Origin: Bolinopsis microptera
Lineage: Eukaryota; Ctenophora; Tentaculata; Lobata; Bolinopsidae
NCBI RefSeq assembly: GCF_026151205.1
Contig: NC_087072.1
Span: forward strand, 24,259,603-24,323,602
Reading direction: 5' to 3'
Length of the DNA stretch: 64,000 bases
In this document: positions 13,301 to 25,300 of the stretch, one piece after another
Position numbering within the stretch: position 1 is the first letter of the stretch
Layout of the letters: each line of letters begins with the position of its first letter
Made by a program: the position numbers and the translations under genes
Notes under the pieces: generated by a model
Told to the model about the DNA's origin: nothing
What the model saw: the letters and a program-made list of their open reading frames with translations, nothing else
Database searches by the model: none

Positions 13301-16300
13301 TCATGGTAACGATATCTAATATGGAGGTCATGGTAACGGTATTTAATATGGGGGTCATGGTAACGGTATTTAATATGGGGGTCATGGTAACGGTATTTAA
13401 TATGAGGGTCATGGTAACAGTATCTAATATGGGGGTCATGGTAACGGTATTTAATATGGGGGTCATGGTAACGGTATCTAATATGGGGGTCATGGTAACG
13501 GTATCTAATATGGGAGTCATGGTAACGGTATCTAATATGGAGGTCATGGTAACGGTATTGAATATGGGGGTCATGGTAACGCTATCTAATATGGGGGTCA
13601 TGGTAACGGTATCTAATATGGGAGTCATGGTAACAGTATCTAATACGGGGGTCATGGTAACGGTATTTAATATGGGGGTCATGGTAACGGTATTTAATAT
13701 GGGGGTCATGGTAACGGTATTTAATATGGGGGTCATGGTACCAGTATCTAATATGGGGGTCATGGTAACTTCCAAAAATCGTAATCCACCATAAACACCT
13801 TCCATTCCAAGTAAAGAAATGTTTTACAGAAAATGTATTGTCTTTCACTTCTTGAGATCGTATTACAGGCAGATCTACACAGTACGCAGCCAACAGTGTG
13901 CACGATTATAAAGTCAGAAATCCAATTTATACAATTACATGCTATTATTGATTGTTGGGTGATTAAAGCCCCTGTATCAATATTACATCATCATTTATCA
14001 GGAATAAGAGGCTCCAAGAGCAGTTGGATAAATCAAAAGCAAAAGTAGCGGAGCTAAATATAGCGGGAGTAGCAGTGGCGGGAGGAGGAGGAGGAGGAGG
14101 GGGAGGAGGAGGAGGAGGGGTGAGTCTGAATACTATTAGTGAAGAGACGGGAGGAGATGGGGATAAGACAGAGAAGAAATTACCTCGTGAGTTAAAACAT
14201 AGCTGTCAAATTGTACTGACACACTATATTAATTATGATTTAAATCGGAGTTATGTATACACATTGATAGTTTGTCTTTCGTGAACTGATAAACTTTTTG
14301 GGATGTTATATTATGATAGATTGAAGTTTTAAATAGCTTGTTTCTCAGCTGCGTCCAACAACAACAACAATGCCAGCACGCGACAGAGGGCCCAGGGTAT
14401 CTCGGGAGAAAGTAAGAAGGTTGAGGACATCTACATGAACCTTCAGGACTTTGAGAAGACAGATGAGTGAGTACATCGCTTAATAGTGCCTAATCATCTA
14501 ATTAGTCTAAACATTAAATAGAACTTTATCGATTCTACTAGAATAAGCAAGATCTTTTATCCTACACGAAATAATCGCGTATAGAAGAATCATTATTCTC
14601 CTATTCTTTCTTTGTCTCTTTTTCTTATATTTCATTGTATAACTTTCTCAGGGAAAAGAGCTCGATTGAAAAAGCATTGCTTGGAAATGTGTTCATGAAA
14701 AATCTAAAAGAATATCACATATCGGTAATAAAAACTTAAAATTTAACTCTTAGACTGTAATTTTTCTCTTTCAAAGCTTTCTCATTATATCAGTATATCC
14801 TATAATCTTTCGTATCACCCTCTCGTATTACACCATGTATAAGTATCCACCCGCCTAACCATCTTCCGCTTCACAGGAGATAGTGAGGTGCATGTATCCA
14901 GTTGATTATAATGAGGGTGACATGATTATTACTGAGGGCACCAGCGGAGATGTCCTATACGCTTTACAAGGTGATTTCATCACTCAAAACTAAAAGTGAA
15001 AGTGAAATTAGGATTGTTTCAAAATTCTTTTTTATCAGTTATCACTTATCACTTTCATATTATTTGTGGCGTCGGATTGTTTATCCCGCGATGATCTGTC
15101 TTTTGATTGATAAATATTAATTCTGGTTGGCCATTGAATTCGATCGACCTAATTTCCGGTAAAATGCCAATGATGTGGAATTCTTCATGACGAATAAGTA
15201 GACACAATTCTAATTTAATTTAATTTCTATACCATTAGAGGGACGAGTGGAGGTACAGAAAGAGGGCAAGAAGTTAGCCCAGTTCGGAGGTCCCACTGTA
15301 TTTGGAGAGCTTGCTATCCTCTATAAATGCCCTCGAACTGCATCAATTCTAGGTTAGTTGTGCTGTAGCTCTTTTGTTAGTTTGTTTTTTACATGGACCA
15401 TCTTACTATCTATAAAGCGAGACGATATATATATATTTATCTGTGCCATTTTACTGACACCACGGCATCAACTTTAACGCGAATTTCTGCAAAAACCGTC
15501 AAAGATATACAACTGAAACTTTTTTGACTAGGTCAAATGCTTTAATGGCCTCCAAATCAGCATGAAAAAATAAAACATTGGCCAAGAAATAGGAGTTTTA
15601 GAGCCCAAAATTTGGTACCACAAGTGGTGTCAAAAACGCGAATTAAATAGGTAATAATTGTTTTAGTCTCTTGAGTCTTGACGCCATTTTAGGGTTAGAC
15701 GGGTTCCTGCTAGTTATTATAAATGGGATTACTGCTGTATTATTAAAGTACTAGTGTAACCCGGCCTTCGGCCGGGATTTCACTGCCGCAGTTAAAAAGG
15801 GTAGGATAATTTACCCGTTGAGTCAAAACCCGCATTAGGTGAGCAATTCTATTCGGAGTGCCCTCACGTATCCGTCATCCGATGGTATCTTAAACAATAG
15901 TAATAGTATCTTAAACAATAATCAATAGAAATTAACCCTTAACACCACACCCGCCTATCATATTTGTGAACACGCATAACATTGTCGTATGAAAGTATGA
16001 ACTCTCTCTCTGCAGTCCAAACAGTGCCCCCTCGGCCTCCCCTAATAAGATTATAGTATAGACAGCGAATCTTGCACGGGTAACTCAATTACACTAATTA
16101 TGCAGCTACATATGCGAGCCCCGTAACTCTTACCGTTGTGCTCAAGCCATTTTATGTAACATTTGTGGTACAAAATCATCAATTAAACCACTTACCAACG
16201 ACCGATTTAAAAAACCTTTATCATTTAACTTCGTCAGAGTTTTGTCGGCACTTTACCGAAAAAATCAGTCCCGCAACTCTTACCGTTTTCTTGATTAAGC

Positions 16301-16312
16301 CGCTCGGAAATT

Positions 16313-16344
<32 letters not shown>

Positions 16345-19300
16345 AAAACACACATTCTGGGATTATTAGTTAGATTAATCTGATTTCGTATTTACTGCCT
16401 CGGCCATCTTTTGCCATTTTTTACACTGAAGTATAATACGAAATAAAATTGTACCGCGCTAATAATGTCATTTCACGGAACTACCAATGACGACGCTGTG
16501 TCTGCAACTGATATTTCTGCTGCTGTCTGCACGCGCTCGCGTTTGATTGAAGCAATTACCATTACTTAGTTAAACTTAATTAACCTCCTTCAGCCACGGT
16601 GCTGCATTCCCCACTTCCTGCTTCATTTGTAACCGCTCCTCCTTTTATGAGATTACATCGCCATCACCTACTTGAATACAGAGAGCTCGATTGTTGCCGC
16701 CCCATTCTTGTAAATTTAAGAGCTGTATTTATAATATAACAGAGCCATGGCGGCACTGCAACTTCATGTTGCTAATGCAGAATTAATTAAATTCGAATGG
16801 AGAGAATGCTGCTATTTACCATATTGCCATAGAAGTGCTTCTTTTGTTGATCGAGTGTACTTTAAATAGCTCTTAATATAATTATGAAAATGACATATAT
16901 GTCACACTGTTTGTATTGTTGCAAGTAGCTCTGCAAACATCTTTTAGAGCTTTAAAAACATTTCCGCGATATATATCTGTACATATACAATTAATAACCA
17001 CTATTTATGCCAGTGGTTTTTTATAACTGCCAGCCGTCATCCTGAAGCCGTACTATAGTTGTTCGCCTTATTTTGAAACTGGTCGTTTTGAGTGGCTATT
17101 TTTTAGCGCTTTAAACATTGTACTTTTCAAGAAAATTTGTGTGGTTTTTTGCAATCATTACCAACATAACAGCTTACTTCGGCTCAATTCATGCTCTAAT
17201 AACTTTGTAGTAAGATGCTCGTCACAAGACTACTCTTACTCGCAATAAAACCATCTGGTGCCCTCAAATTCAACGTATAATGGACCTTGGATTTTGAATA
17301 ATAGCTAAATTATGGTTTATTGTTGAGCCAGTACTATGACATCATTTGTACTTGTAGCCAAATACCTTTAATCAGAGATGATATCATTTTGTATTGTGCT
17401 TTGGGAGAACTAAATGATATCATTTGCATTCAGTAAACCTTAGATACGATGTGATATTAGTTTATGAAATGCTTTAGCAGAAGCAGAGGAAACTCTTTCA
17501 ACTCTATTCCAATTCTTGTTTTCTGATACTCATAGAGTCCATTCCGGTAGTCTTTAAACAATTTAAAGTTTTTGAGATCGAAACATGGTCGTTTCATTCC
17601 CCCTTCTCAAAGGTAAATACATCTAAACGCTATTTTCTTCAAAATTTGAGAATGACCTCATTTCTTGCAAACTGAATGATATTCGACATATGACAATAAA
17701 GTTTATTGCTGTCCCTAGGTACTGCACTACTACTTACTACCACATACTACCAGTTTCCACATACTGCAAAATGAGCTACTTTTCCAGCAAATGAGGCCAG
17801 TTATTTAATGTCATGTTTAAGTGTGGTATTTTCTCAGTGATTTCATCCAAAGCTAAAGTATGGGCAATATCTCGGGATACTTACCAAACTATCATGATGA
17901 AAGATGGGATTCAGAGACAGATGGATGCTCTCAAGGTTATAAATAAGTAAGTCATTCTAGTATATATTATTAGTTACCATTGAGCACGACTTAGTGAGGC
18001 TAGTGTTTTTAAACTTCTTTGGTAACTACTAGTTCTATTGAATCTGACCACTTTCTTCAGTGTCCAGTTGTTAAAGAAACTGCCAGAATCCATGAAAATG
18101 AAGTTATCGTCGAGTCTCGTCGAGGTAAATATTTATAATTAAACCATAATTTTTCCTAAAAATCTGAATACCGCTTTTTCTGTTAGCATAAGCTTGTATT
18201 TGATAACATAATTATCAGCCATCCGGCTAATTATGCACTTTAGGAAACGTACTCGAAAGGCGAATACATAATCAGACAAGGGTCGATAGGTGACACGTTC
18301 TTCATCCTTAACGATGGTGAAGTGCTGATAACAGTGATAAAAGAACCCGGCCAACCAGCAGTACCCATCAGGACTCTACAGAAAGGAGCTTACTTTGGGG
18401 AGGTCGCTCTCCTCAGGTCAGAAAATGTAGCTCTATGTTATTTATTGTTACTTAGCGTCTGCTGCCACGTCTATTGTTACGCATCTATTGTTACTTTACA
18501 TCTGTAAATTGTAATGTTTGCATACCAGATCCTTGGGTTCAATCTATTAGAATATTCAATTGTTAGAAAAAACAGTTTTGGCAAAAGTTGTTCGCATGTC
18601 ATGATTTTAATGTGAACGTAAAATATGTTGCCATTTTTCTTTTGTGTGGCCAAAATTAGACCCAGCGGAACTAAACTATTATAAATATCCACAACTTGGT
18701 AATGAGTTCTCTCAAGTACAGATAGAAGGATTGCTTTTGACAGAATCGCTGCATGCTGTCATTATCATGATCAAACTTTGAATGAAGCTTTTACTAATTG
18801 TATAGTATATACTGTATATCCGTGAGGCTGACAGTGTATAATTCCTAGAAATACCCTCTTGACTAAGCACAGTGGCTTATTTACTATTTTAATTTTATTA
18901 TGTGGTGAATAGACATTGAATAGGAAAGTAATAAAAGCCAAAGACTCAACGTTTAAAACATGTGATGGCTCACTTCCATTACTGTGCGATATGCTTAATT
19001 TACTTATAGTCGTGCGAAAAATTGGCTTGCATGTGCTTCATGAAACTAATAATTTATCAATTGATAATATTTGGTTTACATGATCATTGATCATGGCCTC
19101 CGATCTTTTTGCTTGGACAGATAATTTTAGGCGCCTTTTTGGATTAAAGAGTAGAGTTCATTCACTTGCTACTATTTCAAGGTTTTAACGTGTTTTTATT
19201 ATTGAAGTAACCTTGATATTTCGGCAGAATGGATCAATCCCGACCCACCTTAAGTGGGAAGCTTAGGTGGGAAGTTTAGGTGAGAAGTTTAGGTGGGAAG

Positions 19301-22300
19301 TTTAGGTGGGACTTAGGGGTGTAAGAATCTAGATGATGTTTTGGTAGATTTTATGTTTAGACGTAGGTTTAACGCTACGTCGATTGTTTGGACAGGGGAT
19401 AAGGAAGCACTGGTTGGTGTTTCTGTCAACTCCGCCAAGAACCCACATCCCAACTCTGTAGTTTCCTGTGATATTTACGCTTCCCAAATTTCGCCTCATC
19501 GATCTCGACAATTACACCAGGACCTCCGAGGGGGGTTGCGTTAGCGAGGAACCATGAGGAGACGAATCCTATCAGGGCAGCACGCCACACTCCGACGCTC
19601 TTCTCTGTGATACCGGTGTAGGCAGAGATTTCAACGTTGGTTAGGGATTTCGATGAGAAGTAGTAGATCAGGAGCATTAAGTGCTGGAATGGAAGGTTGG
19701 ATCCACTCAGGACACTTTTGGATCTGATGTTCCTTGTCTTCTTGCAGGGGCGTCCGCACTTCCAAATGTAGAGATCTGCTGATTTGGAGGCTGCACAAGG
19801 TGAGAGGACCATGGGACTATTGCAGGCATCACAGTTCTGGGTGGGTTTTAGAATCTGTTTGGTCATCAGGAACAATCTGGAACTGTCAACGGTTGCTGCT
19901 AGGGTCATTATCTCAAAGTGAAGTCCAAGTCTAGCTGGTTGGAAAGGCATGTTGATAGATTGTGGTTGCGGGGTAGGATGAAAATGATGATCTTAACGGT
20001 ATTTATACCATAGTGTGATTTAATGACGGGCGAAGTGAAGTGATTATCACCACAATCTGTCCTTGACAATATTCACAGACCAATCACACGATCCTCTAAG
20101 AGTCCCACTTAAACTTCCCACCTAAACGCTCGGACACTGAACTCAGCCATACGGTGAACTTCTAAGTTAAGAGTAATGTGATCCAAAGTCCCACCTAAAC
20201 TTCCCACCTAAACTTCCCACCTACACTTCCCACCTAAGCTTCCCACCTAAACTGCTCACCTAAACTGCTCACCTAAACTTCCCACCTAAACTTCCCACCT
20301 AAACTTCCCACCTAAACTTCCCACCTAAACTGCTCACCTAAACTGCTCACCTAAACTTCCCACCTAAACTTCCCACCTAAACTTCCCACTTAAGCTTCCC
20401 ACCTAAACTTCCCACCTAAACTTCCCACCTAAACTTCCCACCTAAACTGCTCACCTAAACTTCCCACCTAAACTTCCCACCTAAACTTCCCACCTAAACT
20501 TCCCACCTAAACTTCCCACCTAAACTTCCCACCTAAACTTCCCACCTAAACTGCTCACCTAAACTGCTCACCTAAACTTCCCACCTAAACTTCCCACCTA
20601 AACTTCCCACCTAAACTGATCACCTAAACTGCTCACCTAAACTTCCCACCTAAACTTCCCACCTAAACTTCCCACCTAAACTTCCCACCTAAACTTCCCA
20701 CCTAAACTTCCCACCTAAACTTCCCACCTAAACTTCCCACCTAAACTTCCCACCTAAACTGCTCACCTTAACTGCTCAGCTAAACTTCCCACTTAAGCTT
20801 CCCACCTAAACTTCCCACCTAAACTTCCCACCTAAACTTCCCACCTAAGCTTCCCACCTAAACTTCCCACCTAAACTTCTCACCTAAACTTCCCACCTAA
20901 ACTTCCCACCTAAGCTTCCCACCTAAACTTCCCACCTAAGCTTCCCACTTAAGCTTCCCACCTAAACTTCCCACCTAAACTTCCCACCTAAACTTCCCAC
21001 CTAAACTTCCCACCTAAACTTCCCACCTAAGCTTCCCACTTAAGCTTCCCACCTAAAATTCCCACCTAAACTTCCCACCTAAACTTCCCACCTAAACTTC
21101 CCACCTAAACTTCCCACCTAAGCTTCCCACTTAAGCTTCCCACCTAAACTCCCCACCTAAACTTCCCACCTAAACTTCCCACCTAAACTTCCCACCTAAA
21201 CTGCTCACCTAAACTGCTCACCTAAACTTCCCACTTAAGCTTCCCACCTAAACTTCCCACCTAAACTTCCCGCCTAAGCTTCCCACCTAAGCTTCCCACC
21301 TAAACTTCCCACCTAAACTTCCCACCTAAACTTCCCACCTAAGCTTCCCACTTAAGCTTCCCACCTAAACTTCCAACCTAAACTTCCCACCTAAACTTCC
21401 CACCTAAACTTCCCACCTAAAATTCCCACCTAAACTTCCCACCTAAGCTTCCCACTTAAGCTTCCCACCTAAAATTCCCACCTAAACTTCCCACCTAAAC
21501 TTCCCACCTAAACTTCCCACCTAAACTTCCCACCTAAGCTTCCCACTTAAGCTTCCCACCTAAAATTCCCACCTAAACTTCCCACCTAAACTTCCCACCT
21601 AAACTTCCCACCTAAACTGCTCACCTAAACTGCTCACCTAAACTTCCCACTTAAGCTTCCCACCTAAACTTCCCACCTAAACTTCCCACCTAAACTTCCC
21701 ACCTAAACTTCCCACCTAAACTTCCCACCTAAGCTTCCCACCTAAGCTTCCCACTTAAGCTTCCCACCTAAACTTCCCACCTAAACTTCCCACCTAAACT
21801 TCCGACCTAAACTTCCCACCTAAGCTTCCCACCTAAACTTTCCACCTAAGCTTCCCACTTAAGCTTCCCACCTAAGCTTCCCACCTAAACTTCCAACCTA
21901 AACTTCCCACCTAAACTTCCCACTTAAGCTTCCCACCTAAACTTCCCACCTAAACTTCCCACCTAAACTGCTCACCTAAACTTCCCACTTAAGCTTCCCA
22001 CCTAAACTTCCCATCTAAACTTCCCACCTAAACTTCCCACCTAAACTTCCCACCTAAACTTCCCACCTAAACTTCCCACCTAAACTTCCCACCTAAACTT
22101 CCCACCTAAACTTCCCACCTAAACTTCCCACCTAAACTGCTCACCTAAACTTCCCACTTAAACTTCCCACTTAAGCTTCCCACCTAAATTTCCCACCTTA
22201 ACTTCCCACCTAAACTTCCCACCTAAACTTCCCACCTAAACTTCCCACCTAAACTTCCCACCTAAGCTTCCCACCTAAGCTTCCCACTTAAGCTTCCCAC

Positions 22301-25300
22301 CTAAACTTCCCACCTAAACTTCCCACCTAAACTTCCCACCTAAACTTCCCACCTAAACTTCCCACCTAAACTTCCCACCTAAACTTCCCACCTAAACTTC
22401 CCACTTAAGCTTCCCACCTAAACTTCCCACCTAAACTTCCCACCTAAACTTCCCACCTAAACTTCCCACCTAAACTTCCCACCTAAACTTCCCACCTAAA
22501 CTTCCCACCTAAACTTCCCACCTAAACTTCCCACCTAAACTTCCCACCTAAACTTCCCACCTAAGCTTCCCACTTAAGCTTCCCACCTAAAATTCCCACC
22601 TAAACTCTCCACCTAAACTCTCCACCTAAACTTCCCACCTAAGCTTCCCACCTAAACTTCCCACCTAAACTTCCCACCTAAACTTCCCACCTAAACTTCC
22701 CACCTAAACTTCCCACCTAAACTTCCCACCTAAGCTTCCCACTGAAGCTTCCCACCTAAACTTCCCACCTAAAATTCCCACCTAAACTTCCCACCTAAAC
22801 TTCCCACCTAAGCTTCCCACTTAAGCTTCCCACCTAAACTTCCCACCTAAACTTCCCACCTAAATTTCCCACCTAAATTCCCACCTAAACTTCCCACCTA
22901 AGTTTCCCACTTAAGCTTCCCACCTAAGCTTCCCACCTAAACTTCCCACCTAAACTTCCCACCTTAACTTCCCACCTAAACTTCCCACTTAAGCTTCCCA
23001 CCTAAACTTCCCACCTAAACTTCCCACCTAAACTTCCCACCTAAACTTCCCACCTAAACTTCCCACCTAAACTTCCCACCTAAACTTCCCACCTAAACTT
23101 CCCACCTAAACTTCCTACCTTAGCTTCCCATTTAAGCTTCCCACCTAAACTTCCCACCTAAACTTCCCACCTAAACTTCCCACCTAAACTTCCCACCTAA
23201 ACTTCCCACCTAAACTTCCCACCTAAACTTCCCACCTAAACTTCCCACCTAAACTTCCCACCTTAGCTTCCCACTTAAGCTTCCCACTTAAACTTCCCAC
23301 CTAAACTTCCCACCTAAACTTCCCACCTAAACTGCTCACCTAAACTGCTCACCTAAACTTCCCACTTAAGCTTCCCACCTAAACTTCCCACCTAAACTTC
23401 CCACCTAAACTTCCCACCTAAACTTCCCACCTAAACTTCCCACCTAAACTTCCCACCTAAACTTCCCACCTAAACTGCTCACCTAAACTTCCCACTAAAA
23501 CTTCCCACTTAAGCTTCCCACCTAAACTTCCCACCTAAACTTCCCACCTAAACTTCCCACCTAAACTTCCCACCTTAACTTCCCACCTAAACTTCCCACC
23601 TAAACTTCCCACCTAAACTTCCCACCTAAACTTCCCACCTAAACTTCCCACCTAAGCTTCCCACTTAAGCTTCCCACCTAAACTTCCCACCTAAACTTCC
23701 CACCTAAACTTCCCACCTAAGCTTCCCACTTAAGCTTCCCACCTAAACTTCCCACCTAAACTTCCCACCTAAACTTCCCACCTAAACTTCCCACCTAAAC
23801 TTCCCACCTAAACTTCCCACCTAAGCTTCCCACTTAAGCTTCCCACTTAAGCTTCCCACTTAAGCTTCCCACTTAAGCTTCCCACTTAAGCTTCCCACTT
23901 AAGCTTCCCACTTAAGGTGGGTCGGGATTGTTCCATTCTACCGATATTTCCACGTCATGATTTTGTAGCTAAAGCAGATTATCTTTATTTGAAATGCATT
24001 GTTCAATGGGGAAGGGGGGGGGGAAGGGGGGCCAAGATCATAGAGCAGAGTTTTTTAAATGCACCTGAGGTCAAAACAGGTTTGAAGTTTATGGCTGGAC
24101 TGCCGAAAGCTGCATCATGTCCAAATTTGGTAAACTTTTGGGTATAAATGGTGAACATAACGCCGTAGGCGAATCATTTTTGATGATTTTGCTTGTGCAA
24201 AAGGCTTAGCTGAGCAATTTGGCACTAGGAATAATTTCCTGAAAATTTTGAAAATATACTTACAGTAATTCTAGGTCTCAAAAAGGGTGCAAAGAGGAGG
24301 AATCTTGAAACATGTTTTGAAAATTTGCTTTAAGAAATGAATTCTAGCAATGAGGAATGTAAGTTTGGACTACACTTTTCTTTAGCAGTAAAGCAATTTA
24401 GATAATGTAATGGCGGATAGGCCAAACTAGGCCAACAAATTTTGGCCCCTTTCCAAGATTTTATGGGGGTTGGTCGACCCCCTACCCCCGTCTTCCTACA
24501 CCCCTAAGTTAAATTACCCAGACATTGGAAAACTGAGAGTAACTCTAATAAAAAAGTTTCAGAAGGTTAACCACACAAAATAATTTCAGGGAGGAGCCGA
24601 GAACAGCGAATGTGATCGCCGTGACTGATAAGGTGGTCTGCTACGTGGTTGAGAGGGAAAAGTTCATGAAGCTGATCGGAGGGCTGGAGTTTGAGAAATA
24701 TAATGATAACGATATCGATATCGGGTGAGCTTTGCTATTACCCTTCATATAATGTACTTTGATCTTTTGAAGGCAGTTGTTAACCTGGTTATTCGAGTAA
24801 ATCTTGCCTATCGCTTCATTCTGCTTAACTATGTGTTGAGGTCAACTAGACTAACTACTTAACTAATTAAATACCACTTGGCACGTCTCCGTTATATGAA
24901 CTACAAGGAAATAACCCCACCCTCTCCAGTGACAAAGACAAAGATTCGGACCCCGAGCAAGAAGAGGAAAGAGAAAGATACGACAACTTCAAACTAACCG
25001 ATTTTAAGAGGGTGGCTACCTTAGGAGTAGGGGGATTCGGCAGAGTCGACCTGGTAAACTAAATCAATATTTAGATTACTTATACAATATACATACATTT
25101 ATTGTCGCGGAGACACATTTTGGGTCGCAGGATCTCAGCCAACAGGGTTGAATGTCCTGCATTGTAAAGTTGTAAGAAACAACTGCATATAAGCTCAACA
25201 ATCAACATGGATGAATGACCATAATTGACATTGTCCTCACTCAAGTGGAACGAATCGGACGTCTCCCGGTCTCCGGCGTAGAAAACATACATTTGCAATT

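Larger units (their letters stand above)
19223..23942 (-). mobile_element. Merlin-type DNA transposon, 4.7 kb, inside PKG intron 9
   Basis: TIRs: the left starts GGCAGAATGGATCAATCCCG and the right is the inverse of GGTAGAATGGAACAATCCCG; identity continues through ACCCACCTTAAGTGGGAAGC. GATATTTC flanks both ends (19215-19222 and 23943-23950), the 8-bp duplication typical of Merlin/IS1016-like transposases. Inside are a short block of 13-bp units, a truncated transposase (- strand), and about 3.8 kb of the same 13-bp unit in opposite orientation. The element fills most of the 6.2-kb intron 9 of the kinase gene, whose flanking exons are intact. Confidence 0.9.

Noticed and set aside
12323..13893. 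Long open frames on both strands with MVTVSNMGV / TPILDTVTM repeats
   Set aside because: They are translations of the 27-bp minisatellite, whose length is a multiple of three. Composition is purely repetitive, there is no initiation or splice context, and the block lies inside PKG intron 1.
15762..15780. Rho-independent-like terminator (GC hairpin CCCGGCCTTCGGCCGGG)
   Set aside because: Bacterial logic does not apply here; the hairpin is part of dispersed repeat family B.
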